This document shows, in pieces, positions 1 to 8,876 of a stretch of DNA of 64,000 nucleotides (within the stretch, counting starts at the first letter, position 1; every line of letters begins with the position of its first letter). The notes beneath the pieces are model-generated. The model was given only the letters and a program-made list of their open reading frames with translations. It was not told where the DNA came from and did not search any database. The position numbers were made by a program, and so were the translations under genes. The stretch comes from Mycolicibacterium sp. P1-18 (GTDB lineage: Bacteria > Actinomycetota > Actinomycetes > Mycobacteriales > Mycobacteriaceae), in NCBI RefSeq assembly GCF_008329535.1, contig NZ_NPKR01000007.1, forward strand, positions 124,001-188,000, given 5' to 3'.

Positions 1-199
1 ATGCGGACATGCCGGCGAGGACGCCCAGGCGCCGCGACCACAGCCACGCTGCGACGGCCTTGTCGATCGCGTCGAGTGGAGCACCACGGGGCACGTAGAC
101 GTTGCGGTGGACGGCGACGTACGCGTTCCGAAGCCCGTGGTTGGTGACGGCACCGGCGGCGAGGGCCTCGGTGCCGACGAACGGCCAGCGCGGGGACAC
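1..199 (-). CDS. AbiEi-like/DUF559-type protein, N-terminal part only
   Basis: Reading the minus strand from a GTG at 199 gives 66 open residues that run off the left window edge. The start reads MSPRWPFVGTEALAAG and continues with VYVPRGAPLD and AAWLWSRRLGVLAG. This resembles the N-terminal domain of the mycobacterial proteins that join an AbiEi-antitoxin-like winged helix to a DUF559 (restriction-endonuclease-like) C-terminus. The DUF559 part, if present, lies outside the window. The 113 bases between this start and the next gene must hold both divergent promoters. The family call is from memory of similar sequences; the function is unknown. Confidence 0.5.
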   Translation of the reverse strand, partial: MSPRWPFVGTEALAAGAVTNHGLRNAYVAVHRNVYVPRGAPLDAIDKAVAAWLWSRRLGVLAGMSA

Positions 200-312
200 A
201 CGGTTAGGACTCGAAACGGTTCACGGTGGTTCCCCAGGCTCTCGAACGTCGACCTTTCGTCGACGTCTCGTGGACTCATCGACGTCAAGTCCACGCTCGG
301 TGGGGAACACTG

Positions 313-1323
313 GTGCCCGTGACCTACGTCAACCCCGAGGGCGACTTCAACCGCGACACCAAGTACATCGAAACGCGCATCACGGCCGACGGTCGCGACG
401 GCTATCCCGTGGAGGCGGGCCGCTACCGGCTGGTGGTCGCCCGCGCGTGCCCGTGGGCCAACCGCGCGATCATCGTCCGGCGCCTGCTCGGGCTGGAAGA
501 CGCGCTCTCCATTGGTTTCTGCGGGCCGACGCACGACGAGCGCAGCTGGACCTTCGACCTCGACCCCGGCGGCGTCGACCCCGTCCTACGGATCCCGCGG
601 CTGCAGGACGCCTACTTCGCGAGGTTCCCGGACTACTCCAAGGGCATCACGGTGCCCGCGATCGTGGATGTGCCGACGGGCGCGGTGGTCACCAACGACT
701 TCCCCCGGATGACCCTCGACCTGTCCACGGAGTGGACCGAGTTCCACCGTCCGGGCGCGCCGCAGCTGTATCCGGAGGCGCTGCGGTCGGAGATCGACGA
801 GGTGTCGCAACGGATCTACACCGAGGTGAACAACGGCGTCTACCGGTGCGGGTTCGCCGGCTCGCAGGACGCGTACGAGGCGGCCTACGACCGACTGTTC
901 ACCGCTCTGGACTGGCTGTCGGAAAGGCTTGCCAGCCAACGGTTCCTGGTGGGCGACACCATCACCGAGGCCGACGTCCGGCTGTTCACGACGCTCGCCC
1001 GCTTCGATCCCGTCTACCACGGGCACTTCAAGTGCAACCGGCAGAAGCTCGCCGAGATGCCCGTGCTGTGGGCGTACGCGCGCGACCTGTTCCAGACCCC
1101 CGGCTTCGGGGACACCGTCGACTTCGTCCAGATCAAGACGCACTACTACGTGGTGCACGCCGACATCAACCCCACCCAGGTGGTGCCCAAGGGCCCGGAC
1201 CTTTCCAACTGGTTGACCCCGCACGGCCGGGAAGAGCTGGGCGGCAGGCCCTTCGGTGACGGCACGCCGCCGGGGCCGACGCGCGAAGGCGAGCGGGTGC
1301 CCGCCGACCACTCGGCGGGTTAG
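313..1323 (+). CDS. Glutathionyl-hydroquinone reductase family (GST-like) protein
   Basis: About 336 residues with the thioredoxin-fold active-site motif ACPWANR (Cys near residue 46), followed by an all-helical GST C-domain containing FLVGDTITEADVRLF. This matches the Omega-class/YqjG-ECM4 family, which reduces glutathionyl- or other thiol-hydroquinone adducts. Mycobacteria use mycothiol, so the physiological thiol is probably not glutathione (inference). An open frame continues upstream to 226, but conserved sequence begins at the GTG at 313 (MPVTYVNPEGDFNRDTKYIE) or the GTG at 319. The stop overlaps the stop of the convergent gene. The C-terminal 25 residues are low-complexity. Confidence 0.82.
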   Translation: MPVTYVNPEGDFNRDTKYIETRITADGRDGYPVEAGRYRLVVARACPWANRAIIVRRLLGLEDALSIGFCGPTHDERSWTFDLDPGGVDPVLRIPRLQDAYFARFPDYSKGITVPAIVDVPTGAVVTNDFPRMTLDLSTEWTEFHRPGAPQLYPEALRSEIDEVSQRIYTEVNNGVYRCGFAGSQDAYEAAYDRLFTALDWLSERLASQRFLVGDTITEADVRLFTTLARFDPVYHGHFKCNRQKLAEMPVLWAYARDLFQTPGFGDTVDFVQIKTHYYVVHADINPTQVVPKGPDLSNWLTPHGREELGGRPFGDGTPPGPTREGERVPADHSAG

Positions 1324-1808
1324 GGCCAGACCGTCTTGACCGACCACTCCGCGTGGGGCCACGGGAACTCGTTGTTCTGGGCGTCGCGGACGAGGGTGGG
1401 CAATTGCACCGCGAACCCGGTCAGCCGGCCGCGGCGCGGGTCGACCGTCGGGATGGTGACCGCCAGCGTGCTGTTGGGCCGGAACTCCGAGACGGCGGGT
1501 TCGCCGTCGCCCTCGTAGGCGCGCAGCAGTACCCACGGCGCCCGCGCGATCGACGGCGGCACGGACAGCTGAATGGGATTGCGCCAGCTGACCACCAGCG
1601 TGCCGACCGTCTTGGGGACGTCGCACTCGGTGATGACGAAGACGTCGCAGTAGCGGTACGGGCCCACCCGCACCAATTGCTCACGGGTGTAGGCACTGAT
1701 CTCGGGATGCTTCGGCACCGGGGTTCGACTGAGCTGCCACACCAGGGCGCCGGTGATCAGAGTCGCCGCCAACGTCACGCAGGCCAGGATGATCGCGACG
1801 CGCTTCAT
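1320..1808 (-). CDS. DUF2771 exported protein (Rv0875c-type)
   Basis: 162 residues beginning MKRVAIILACVTLAATL, a single N-terminal hydrophobic segment after two basic residues. This indicates a membrane anchor or signal peptide. The mature part contains two nearby cysteines (YRYCDVFVITECDVP) that could form a disulfide. It resembles the mycobacterial DUF2771 family, whose function is unknown. The start ATG overlaps the stop of the upstream MFS gene (ATGA), so the two are probably translationally coupled. No lipobox is visible in the signal region. Confidence 0.75.
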   Translation of the reverse strand: MKRVAIILACVTLAATLITGALVWQLSRTPVPKHPEISAYTREQLVRVGPYRYCDVFVITECDVPKTVGTLVVSWRNPIQLSVPPSIARAPWVLLRAYEGDGEPAVSEFRPNSTLAVTIPTVDPRRGRLTGFAVQLPTLVRDAQNNEFPWPHAEWSVKTVWP

Positions 1809-3424
1809 TCGCGCACCGCCGACGCCGTGCCACGGCTCTCCTGCTCGGCGAACACCGGCCGGTTGCCGCCGAGCCCCGGGATCAGCGAATCGCCGCCGTT
1901 GCTCACCAGGGTCTGCGCGAGCCCGAGGATCAGCACGGCGGTGATCGCCGTGAAGCCCACCCACAGATCGGTGTAGATCAGCACGCCCATCGCGCCGCCG
2001 GCCACCCACGCGAGTTGCAGCAGCGACTCCGACCGGCCGAACGCCGACGCCCGTGACTGCTCCGGCAGGTCGTCCTGCAGGGAGGCGTCCAACGACGCCT
2101 TCGCGACGGCGCTGGCCCCCGAGGTGACCAGCGTGGCCAGCGCGGCGACGTACAGGTTGCCGAAGACGGCCGTCGCCAGCGACATCACCGTGACCGCGGT
2201 GGCCGCCCGCACCACCAGGCGCGAGGGATTGCCGAGTTGCAGACGGGCGGCGGTGAAGTTGCCGACGAAGTTGCCGATGCCCGCGGCGGCGCCGATGAGG
2301 CCGAGGATGCGCAGCTGCTCCCAGCCGCTGGCGTCGTGGGACTTGGCGACGAAGGCGGGGTAGAGGAACAGGAAGCCGACCATCACCTTGATGGTGCAGT
2401 TGCCCCACAGCGAGGTGATGATGTTGCGACCCAACGGTTGCCGGGTCTTGTCGGTGACGGGCGGCTGGGTCGGCCGGCCGAACTGCTCGGTGGGCCCGTG
2501 ATAGCTCAGCGTGGTCGGGACCTCGCCTGTGGTGACCTCGACCCACTTCGGGATGCGCATCGACAGTGCCGCGCCCACCACGGTGATGGCGACGATGACG
2601 TACAGCGCGCCGGGCAACCGGAACAGTCCGAAGAGGTACTCCACTCCCGCGGCGATCGCGCCGCCGAGGATGGTGCCGCCGAGCAGCCCGAACATGGTCA
2701 GGCGCGAGTTCACCCGGACCAGGTCGATGCTGGGCGGCAGTACGCGGGGCGTGACGGCGCTGCGCAGGACGCTGAAGGACTTGGACAGCACCATCATTCC
2801 GAGCGCGCAGGGGTAGAGCACCCACGGCGGGAAGCTGCCGGTGGCGGGGTCGTAGTTGGCGATGAGCACCACCGCCAGCGCGGTCCGGATCGCGAACGAC
2901 GTGGCGAGGGCGACGCGGCGGCCGTGCTGCAGCCGGTCGATCGCGGGACCGATCAACGGTGCGATCACCGCGAACGGGGCGATGGTGATGACGAGGTACA
3001 GCGCGACCTTGCTCTTGCTCTCCCCGGAGGCGGCGGCGAAGAACAGCGTATTGGCCAGGGCGACGGCCATCGCGGAGTCGGCGGCGAAGTTGGCCATCAC
3101 CGGATAGGTCAGCGCCGTCAGACCGGACTTGTCCGCCCCGTCGGCGGTGGCCGCCTTCTGGAACAGCCCGTACATCTTCGAGCCCATTTCGCGGCCGCGT
3201 CCGCCGGCACCCCGCGGCCGGTCCGTCGACTGGTCGAAACCGGGCTCGGACGCGTCGCGGTCGTGCGCGCGGTGGCTCTCCTCGATGGGCGGCAGCCACC
3301 GGTTGGCGCTCGACTGGCGGGGCGTGGACGGGCTGCTCGGATAGTTCGCCATGCCGGGATGCTCACCGCGGTGACCGCCCGGTGGACGCGGCGGATGGTA
3401 GCGGGGGTCTCGCGAGTCATCCAC
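1805..3424 (-). CDS. MFS transporter with long hydrophilic N-terminus (Rv0876c-type)
   Basis: 539 residues from a GTG at 3424. The first ~95 residues are hydrophilic and rich in Pro, Arg and Asp; a multi-helix membrane domain follows (for example VALYLVITIAPFAVIAPLIG and ALAVVLIANY). A basic loop with PKWVEVTTGEVPTTLSYHG lies between the two halves. This fits the mycobacterial MFS_1 protein located between DUF2771 and DUF3027 genes. The substrate is unknown. An ATG at 3352 (MANYPSSPS) is an alternative start and neither has a strong ribosome site. It is coupled to the downstream DUF2771 gene. Confidence 0.78.
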   Translation of the reverse strand: MDDSRDPRYHPPRPPGGHRGEHPGMANYPSSPSTPRQSSANRWLPPIEESHRAHDRDASEPGFDQSTDRPRGAGGRGREMGSKMYGLFQKAATADGADKSGLTALTYPVMANFAADSAMAVALANTLFFAAASGESKSKVALYLVITIAPFAVIAPLIGPAIDRLQHGRRVALATSFAIRTALAVVLIANYDPATGSFPPWVLYPCALGMMVLSKSFSVLRSAVTPRVLPPSIDLVRVNSRLTMFGLLGGTILGGAIAAGVEYLFGLFRLPGALYVIVAITVVGAALSMRIPKWVEVTTGEVPTTLSYHGPTEQFGRPTQPPVTDKTRQPLGRNIITSLWGNCTIKVMVGFLFLYPAFVAKSHDASGWEQLRILGLIGAAAGIGNFVGNFTAARLQLGNPSRLVVRAATAVTVMSLATAVFGNLYVAALATLVTSGASAVAKASLDASLQDDLPEQSRASAFGRSESLLQLAWVAGGAMGVLIYTDLWVGFTAITAVLILGLAQTLVSNGGDSLIPGLGGNRPVFAEQESRGTASAVRE

Positions 3425-3513
3425 GCCCCTGATTGTTCCCCATCGGAGGAACTGCCGCCCGCAGGGCAGCCGGTGTGGCTTTGCTCCAGGGTCGTCAGGC
3501 AGTATTGGGGGTG

Positions 3514-4395
3514 ATGGACAGCATGATCGAACCGGCCGAGCAGGCCGCCCAGAACCTCGAGACCGAACAGCCCCAGCCGTCGGCGGAACTCGCCGCCGTG
3601 CTGACGGGCGCGGTCGACGCTGCGCGTGCCGCGATCGTCGAGTTCGAGGGCGGTGACGAGGCCGAGGGTTTGGTCGGTGAGTACCTGGGTGTCGCGTTCG
3701 AGGATTCGAACGCCGCGACGCACCGCTTCCTGGCCGCCATGCCCGGCTACCAGGGCTGGCAGTGGGCCGTTGTGGTCGCCGCCTACCCGGGCGCCGATCA
3801 CGCCACCATCAGCGAGGTCGTGTTGGTGCCCGGTCCGACGGCGCTGCTGGCGCCGCAGTGGGTGCCCTGGCAGGAGCGCATCCAGCCCGGTGACCTCAGC
3901 CCCGGCGACTTGCTGGCCACCCCGACCGACGATCCGCGCCTGGTGCCGGGCTACATGTCCTCCGGCGACGAGGAACTCGACGAGCTGGCGGGCGAGGTGG
4001 GCCTGGGCCGACGCCAGGTGCTCAGCCAGTGGGGCCGCATCGAGGCGGCCGAACGCTGGAACGACGGCGACTACGGTCCCGACTCGGCGATGGCCCGGGC
4101 CACCCGCAAGGTCTGCCGCGACTGCGCCTACTACCTGCCACTGACCGGCACGCTCGGCACGCTGTTCGGCGCCTGCGCCAACGAGATGTCGGCCGACGGA
4201 CACGTCGTCGCCAGTGAATACGGTTGCGGCGCGCACTCCGACACCCCGCAGCCGGCCACGATCGGGTCACCGATGTTCGAGCCGTTCGACGACGGCGTCA
4301 TCGACCTCACCCAGCCCGTCGCCCAGCAGGCCGCCGAGCCGGAGCCCGTGTCCGAGCCCGTGCCCGAGCCGGAGCCCGAGCCCGTCGAGGGCTAA
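3514..4395 (+). CDS. DUF3027 protein with cysteine cluster and Glu-Pro tail (Rv0877-type)
   Basis: About 293 residues starting MDSMIEPAEQAAQN. The body is soluble. Near residue 200 a cysteine cluster (KVCRDCAYYLPL, GACANEMS, EYGCGAHS) suggests a metal-binding site. The C-terminus ends in an acidic Glu-Pro repeat (EPEPVSEPVPEPEPEP) that is probably extended. A GTG directly before the ATG is an equally possible start. The gene is divergent from the MFS gene and its stop overlaps that of the convergent SRPBCC gene. The family is conserved in mycobacteria without an assigned reaction. Confidence 0.75.
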   Translation: MDSMIEPAEQAAQNLETEQPQPSAELAAVLTGAVDAARAAIVEFEGGDEAEGLVGEYLGVAFEDSNAATHRFLAAMPGYQGWQWAVVVAAYPGADHATISEVVLVPGPTALLAPQWVPWQERIQPGDLSPGDLLATPTDDPRLVPGYMSSGDEELDELAGEVGLGRRQVLSQWGRIEAAERWNDGDYGPDSAMARATRKVCRDCAYYLPLTGTLGTLFGACANEMSADGHVVASEYGCGAHSDTPQPATIGSPMFEPFDDGVIDLTQPVAQQAAEPEPVSEPVPEPEPEPVEG

Positions 4396-4844
4396 CCCTC
4401 GGCAGCCGCCTTGATGCGGCTCAGGGACGCGTTCATCCCGACGACCAACTCGTCTTCGAAGCTGGGCACGCCACCCATCACGGCGTTGACCAACAGGTTC
4501 GACACCGGCTTCACGCCGTTCTGCGCATGCCTGGACTCGGTCAGCCGGGTGCCGGTGGCCGTCGGCTCCAACTCGTAGCTCCAGACGGTGTTGTTCTCGT
4601 TCACGCGGAACGCCAGCTTGCGCTCGGGCACGACCTCGGTGATGCGGCTGGTGGTCGGCCAGAAGAGGAAGTTGCGCCGGTTGACGTTGACGGTCCGGGT
4701 GCCGGGTCGCAGCGGCCCGAACGGCTTCATGAGCAGGCACTGCGGGCTCCACCGGGGCATCAGGCGGAGGTCCGACACCAGCGCCCACACCTGCGCCGGT
4801 GACGCGTCGATGTCGACCTGGGCGTGCAACAGGGGTCGAGCCAT
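4392..4844 (-). CDS. SRPBCC (START-like) family protein
   Basis: 150 residues beginning MARPLLHAQVDIDASPAQVW, the usual first strand and helix of the polyketide-cyclase/Bet v1 fold, then VSDLRLMPRWSPQC. The C-terminal long helix closes the ligand cavity. The ligand is not evident. A strong ribosome site (GGAGG) precedes the ATG. The gene lies 17 bases downstream of the DUF2530 gene, so both may be read from the same promoter. Its stop is shared, in antisense, with DUF3027. Confidence 0.75.
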   Translation of the reverse strand: MARPLLHAQVDIDASPAQVWALVSDLRLMPRWSPQCLLMKPFGPLRPGTRTVNVNRRNFLFWPTTSRITEVVPERKLAFRVNENNTVWSYELEPTATGTRLTESRHAQNGVKPVSNLLVNAVMGGVPSFEDELVVGMNASLSRIKAAAEG

Positions 4845-4861
4845 GGGTTCCTCCGTCGGGA

Positions 4862-5122
4862 TCAGTCGAGTCCGCGCTGTGCACCGCGGGAGCCGCGGCG
4901 GACGGCGCTACGTTGCCACAGGAAGATCGAGGTGCCCACCACGCCCACCCCGAGGCCGGCAACGGTGACCGGGCGCCAGTCGTGCAGACCGGGCACGGTG
5001 AAGGCCAGCACGGCCGCGACGAGCCAGCCGGCGGCGATCACGTAGATCACGGTCCACGGCCGGAGGAGGATCTCGGGCAGCGGCGGAGGGGCCGGCTGCG
5101 GTTCGGTCGGCGTCGCGTCCAT
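4862..5122 (-). CDS. DUF2530 small membrane protein (Rv0879c-type)
   Basis: 86 residues: a proline-rich N-terminus (EPQPAPPPLPEILLRP), two hydrophobic helices (VIYVIAAGWLVAAVLAFTV and VTVAGLGVGVVGTSIFLW) and a basic tail. This is the typical DUF2530 layout; function unknown. It is divergent from the MarR gene with only 50 bases between starts. A -10-like TAGGTT lies 8 bases before the ATG, consistent with a leaderless message. Confidence 0.8.
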   Translation of the reverse strand: MDATPTEPQPAPPPLPEILLRPWTVIYVIAAGWLVAAVLAFTVPGLHDWRPVTVAGLGVGVVGTSIFLWQRSAVRRGSRGAQRGLD

Positions 5123-5172
5123 TGCGGACCAACCTAATCGATTCCCGTGCCGGTGTCGGTACTGTTTGCGTC

Positions 5173-5607
5173 GTGACCGACCCCGACGCCCGCCTGGCCA
5201 GCGACCTTTCGTTGGCCGTGGTGCGCCTGGCGCGGCAGCTGCGGTTCCGTCGTCCCGACTCCCCGGTGTCGCTGTCTCAACTGTCGGCGCTGTCGACGCT
5301 CGCCAAGGAGGGGCCGATCACGCCCGGCGCGCTGGCGATCCGCGAGCGGGTTCGCCCGCCCTCCATGACGCGGGTCATCGCGTCGCTGGCCGAACTGGGC
5401 TTCGTCGACCGCGCCGCCCATCCCGACGACGGTCGTCAGGTGCTGGTGTCGGTGTCGACGGCGGGGCGCGACCTGCTCGACGTCGAGCGTCGCGCGAGCC
5501 AGGAATGGTTGCAGCAGCGCTTGGCCCAACTTCGGCCGGAGGAACGCAAGACGCTGCTGGCCGCGGCCGACCTGATGTCCGCGATCGTGGACGAGGGCAG
5601 CGCTTGA
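5173..5607 (+). CDS. MarR family transcriptional regulator (Rv0880-type)
   Basis: 144 residues from GTG (MTDPDARLASDLSLAVVRLA). The winged helix includes ITPGALAIRERVRPPSMTRVIASL as the recognition region and a wing at DDGRQVLVSVSTAGRDLL. The GTG is chosen because TACTGT sits 7 bases upstream, a leaderless-type -10, and because the family starts here; the open frame continues to 5122. The stop overlaps the TTG of the rRNA methylase gene. The ligand is unknown. Confidence 0.85.
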   Translation: MTDPDARLASDLSLAVVRLARQLRFRRPDSPVSLSQLSALSTLAKEGPITPGALAIRERVRPPSMTRVIASLAELGFVDRAAHPDDGRQVLVSVSTAGRDLLDVERRASQEWLQQRLAQLRPEERKTLLAAADLMSAIVDEGSA

Positions 5608-6434
5608 CCGAGGTGACCGGGGTCAACGTCGTGCCAGTCGACGATCCCACCGACCCGCGACTCGACGACTTCCGCGACCTCAACAGCATCGACCGCAGAC
5701 CAGACCTGCCCAGCGGCAAGGGTCTGGTCATCGCCGAGGGCGTGCTGGTGGTGCAGCGAATGCTCGCCTCGCGCTTCGTTCCGAGGGCGTTCCTGGGCAC
5801 CGAGCGTCGGCTGACCGAGCTGGCCGACGACCTGCGGACCACCGACGCCCCGTACTACCTGGCCAGTGCCGAGGTGATGGCCGAGGTCGTCGGCTTCCAC
5901 CTCAACCGCGGGGTGCTGGGGGCGGCGCCCCGCCCCACCGAGCTCTCCATACCGCAGGTGCTCGACGGCGCCCGCACCATCGCGGTGCTCGAGGGCGTCA
6001 ACGACCACGAGAATCTCGGGTCGGTGTTCCGCAACGCGGCCGGCCTCGGCGTGGATGCGGTCGTGTTCGGTCTCGGGTGTGCCGACCCCCTGTACCGGCG
6101 GGCGGTGCGGGTGTCGATGGGGCATGCGTTGCTGGTGCCGTATGCCTGGACCGAGGAGTGGCCCCGCGAGTTGGAGACCCTGCGCGACAACGGCTTTCGC
6201 GTGCTGGCGATGACACCGAATCCGGCGGCGCCGACCCTGGCCGCGACCATGCCGACGCTGGCGGAAGACAAGGTGGCCATCCTGGTCGGCGCCGAGGGGC
6301 CGGGTCTCGACGAACGCACGATGCGGGCCAGCGACGTCCGGGTGCGCATCCCGATGGCGCGGGGAACGGACTCCCTCAACGTGGCCACCGCTGCGGCGAT
6401 GGCCTTCTACGAGCGAGCTAGGCTCGCCCCATGA
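5604..6434 (+). CDS. SpoU/TrmH family RNA 2'-O-methyltransferase (Rv0881-type)
   Basis: 276 residues. The three SPOUT motifs are present: motif 1 VNDHENLGSVFRNAAGLG, motif 2 ILVGAEGPGLDE and motif 3 IPMARGTDSLNVATAAAMAF. These build the trefoil knot that binds S-adenosylmethionine and methylates a ribose 2'-OH in rRNA or tRNA. An N-terminal substrate-binding domain (GLVIAEGVLVVQRML) precedes the catalytic domain. The start is taken as TTG at 5604, overlapping the MarR stop; GTG at 5613 is an alternative. The gene overlaps the next ATG by 4 bases. Confidence 0.85.
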   Translation: MTEVTGVNVVPVDDPTDPRLDDFRDLNSIDRRPDLPSGKGLVIAEGVLVVQRMLASRFVPRAFLGTERRLTELADDLRTTDAPYYLASAEVMAEVVGFHLNRGVLGAAPRPTELSIPQVLDGARTIAVLEGVNDHENLGSVFRNAAGLGVDAVVFGLGCADPLYRRAVRVSMGHALLVPYAWTEEWPRELETLRDNGFRVLAMTPNPAAPTLAATMPTLAEDKVAILVGAEGPGLDERTMRASDVRVRIPMARGTDSLNVATAAAMAFYERARLAP

Positions 6435-6715
6435 CCGAGGATGCGACGACGCCGTGGGGGACCGGCCTGACCGTGGCGGCGTTCGTCGCGACCGTGACGG
6501 CGGGCGCGATCGTCGTTCTCAGCCTGGGCCTGACCCGCGTGCATCCACTGCTGGCGGTGGGGCTGAACCTGGTGGCCGTCGGCGGGCTGGCGCCGACGGT
6601 GTGGGGTTGGCGAAGCCGACCGGTGTGGCGGTGGTTCGTGTTCGGCAGCGCCGTCGGAGTGGCCGCCGGCTGGCTGGCCCTGCTCGCCATGGCCGTTCAG
6701 GCGATGGTGGCCTGA
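6431..6715 (+). CDS. DUF2537 membrane protein (Rv0882-type)
   Basis: 94 residues with three hydrophobic helices (LTVAAFVATVTAGAIVVLSL, LLAVGLNLVAVGGLAPTVWG and a C-terminal WFVFGSAVGVAAGWLALLAM). This is the expected size for mycobacterial DUF2537. Function unknown. TAGGCT lies 6 bases before the ATG, inside the methylase gene, so it may have its own leaderless promoter in addition to coupling through the ATGA overlap. One base separates its stop from that of the convergent sepH. Confidence 0.8.
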   Translation: MTEDATTPWGTGLTVAAFVATVTAGAIVVLSLGLTRVHPLLAVGLNLVAVGGLAPTVWGWRSRPVWRWFVFGSAVGVAAGWLALLAMAVQAMVA

Positions 6716-6716
6716 C

Positions 6717-7496
6717 TCAGGGCTGGTTCGCCGACCGCACGCCCAGCAGGACGTCTTCCCAGCCGGGAACCTCGGGCCGACGCTTGCGCGTGCGAGCCTT
6801 CGCCGGAGCGGGCTCCGGGGTCGGCGCGGCGGCCGGCTCGGGTGTGGGCTCGGGCAGCGAGAGGTCCAGCGTCGGAACGGGTGCCACCGAGCGCAGTGCC
6901 GGGCGGTCGAAGTTGGGGTCGATCAGCTCGGCCGCGGCGTCGTCGAACGCCGTGGCGGTGCCGCCGTGCGCGCCGGGGGTGAACCGGAAGTGCGCGACGT
7001 TCTCCGAACGACCGGCCTTCCACGTCAGCTGGACGGTCCAGCGGCCGTCCTCGTTGCGCCAGGCGTCCCATGACGTGGCGTCGGGGTCGAGCCCGCGGCC
7101 GACCAGCGCCGTGGTGATGGTCTCCAGCAGCGTCAGCACCGCGGGTCCGTCGGCGAGCACCGGGTGCGCCGCGGTCGCCAGTTCGGCGGCGCGCGAGCGC
7201 TCCAGCAGCACGGGATGAGCGAATCGCTCCACCCGGGCGGTGTCCTCGCCGGCCGCGCCCGCCACCTGTTCGACGGATGCCCCCGCGCGGATCCTGGACT
7301 GAATCTCCTTGGGAGTCAACACGTTCGGCACCTCGGCATCGGATTGAGGGGGCATGGCGTCACCGCTCAACGCGGCACGGAGGCGGTCGTCCGGACGGAG
7401 CACGAACTTCTCGGTGCCCTCGGCCGTCTCGCAGATGATGCGCGTGCCGGACCGACCATCGTTGAAGTCGAGTCCGACGACCTTCAGTTCTCGCAT
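6717..7496 (-). CDS. sepH: SepH-type septation protein (DUF3071; Rv0883c-type)
   Basis: 259 residues starting MRELKVVGLDFNDGRSG, the signature opening of the actinobacterial SepH family. A helix-turn-helix segment follows (LTPKEIQSRIRAGASVEQVA, near residue 60). The C-terminal third is a Pro/Glu/Ala linker with a basic patch (KARTRKRRPEVPGWEDVLLG). SepH helps Z-ring formation by acting on FtsZ in Streptomyces and mycobacteria. A good ribosome site (AGGAGGT) precedes the ATG. The 77 bases between this gene and serC hold only a weak GTAACC/GGTTAC inverted repeat. Confidence 0.88.
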   Translation of the reverse strand: MRELKVVGLDFNDGRSGTRIICETAEGTEKFVLRPDDRLRAALSGDAMPPQSDAEVPNVLTPKEIQSRIRAGASVEQVAGAAGEDTARVERFAHPVLLERSRAAELATAAHPVLADGPAVLTLLETITTALVGRGLDPDATSWDAWRNEDGRWTVQLTWKAGRSENVAHFRFTPGAHGGTATAFDDAAAELIDPNFDRPALRSVAPVPTLDLSLPEPTPEPAAAPTPEPAPAKARTRKRRPEVPGWEDVLLGVRSANQP

Positions 7497-7573
7497 GTGC
7501 GACCTCCTAGGGCAGCTCAGCGGTCACCCTACTTCGTTATCGCCCCGTAACCGCGCTGACACGCTCGACCTGG

Positions 7574-8680
7574 TTACAGGCGCTCGACGACCCAGTCCAC
7601 GCACGCCGTCAGCGCGCTCACGTCGTCCGGGTCGACGGCCGGGAACATCGCCACCCGAAGCTGGTTGCGGCCCAGTTTGCGGTAGGGCTCGGTGTCGACG
7701 ATGCCGTTGGCCCGCAGCACCTTGGCGACGGCGGCGGCGTCGACCGCGTCGGTGAAGTCGACCGTGCCGACCACCTGCGACCGCAGGGCCGGGTCCACGA
7801 CGAACGGCGTGGTGTACTCGGTCGCCTCGGCCCACGAGTACAGCCGGCCCGAGGAGTCGGCGGTGCGGGCGACGGCCCAGTCCAGCCCGCCGTTGCCGTT
7901 GAGCCAGTCGAGCTGGTCGGCCATCAGCACCAGCGTGCCGATCGCGGGGGTGTTGTACGTCTGGTTCTTGAGGCTGTTGTCCACGGCGATGGGCAGCGAC
8001 AGGAAGTCGGGCACCCAGCGGCCCGAGGCCGCGATCTTCTCGACGCGGGCCAGCGCGGCGGGGCTCATGATCGCCAGCCACAGGCCACCGTCGGAGGCGA
8101 AGTTCTTCTGCGGGGCGAAGTAGTAGGCGTCGGTGTCCGCGACGTCGACGGGCAGGCCGCCGGCCGCCGAGGTCGCGTCGATGACCACCAACGCGTCGCC
8201 CTCGGGCCGCCGGACCGGCACGGCGACGCCGGTCGAGGTTTCGTTGTGCGCCCAGGCGACGACGTCGACCGACGGATCCGACTGGGGCTCGGGTGCGCTA
8301 CCCGGGTCGGCCTTGACGACGATCGGGTCGCCCACGAACGGGTTGGCCTTGACGGCCGAGGCGAACTTGGCGCTGAACTCGCCGAACGTCAGGTGCAGCG
8401 AGCGCTCGTCGATCAGCCCGAACGCCGCGGCGTCCCAGAACGCCGTCGACCCGCCGTTGCCCAGGATGACCTCGTAGCCGTCGGGCACGGAGAACAGCTG
8501 ACGGACGCCGTCGCGCACGCGCCCGACCAGGTTCTTCACCGGCGCCTGTCGGTGCGAGGTGCCGAAGAGGTGGCTGGCGTCGGCCAGCGCCTGGAACTGT
8601 TCGGGTCGCACCTTCGACGGACCGGAGCCGAAGCGTCCGTCCTTGGGCTTGAGATCGGCGGGAATCACGAGGTCGGCCAT
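7574..8680 (-). CDS. serC: Phosphoserine aminotransferase
   Basis: 368 residues, the length of the mycobacterial enzyme. SerC converts 3-phosphohydroxypyruvate plus glutamate to phosphoserine (serine synthesis) and also acts in pyridoxal phosphate synthesis. The PLP lysine lies in YYFAPQKNFASDGGLW; DATSAAGGLPVDVADTDAY precedes it, and KVRPEQFQAL and GTSHRQAPVK are at the N-terminus. TACGCT is 8 bases before the ATG. The gene is divergent from the diiron-protein gene across 196 bases in which I see no other gene. Confidence 0.95.
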   Translation of the reverse strand: MADLVIPADLKPKDGRFGSGPSKVRPEQFQALADASHLFGTSHRQAPVKNLVGRVRDGVRQLFSVPDGYEVILGNGGSTAFWDAAAFGLIDERSLHLTFGEFSAKFASAVKANPFVGDPIVVKADPGSAPEPQSDPSVDVVAWAHNETSTGVAVPVRRPEGDALVVIDATSAAGGLPVDVADTDAYYFAPQKNFASDGGLWLAIMSPAALARVEKIAASGRWVPDFLSLPIAVDNSLKNQTYNTPAIGTLVLMADQLDWLNGNGGLDWAVARTADSSGRLYSWAEATEYTTPFVVDPALRSQVVGTVDFTDAVDAAAVAKVLRANGIVDTEPYRKLGRNQLRVAMFPAVDPDDVSALTACVDWVVERL

Positions 8681-8876
8681 GACACACCAGCGTAGTGAGG
8701 CCGCGGCGCCCGCAGTCCGCCAGGATGCGCGCCGGCGGGCGTGAGATCTGTGTCACATGTGACGTGGATTACCCGATCAGCCCACACACAGGTAAACGCC
8801 CTGTTCAATTCATGGGACCTCCGGTACCGTCGTGGACAACAAGGTGACGAATGTAAACCTTCACGGGAGGCTCCAC

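Noticed and set aside
4320..4392. Tandem DNA repeat of Glu-Pro codons as a mobile or CRISPR-like repeat
   Set aside because: It is a short in-frame low-complexity tail of DUF3027 with no spacers.
7540..7576. Intrinsic terminator between serC and sepH (GTAACC and GGTTAC repeat)
   Set aside because: Six-base stem, 19-base loop and no T-run; too weak to call.
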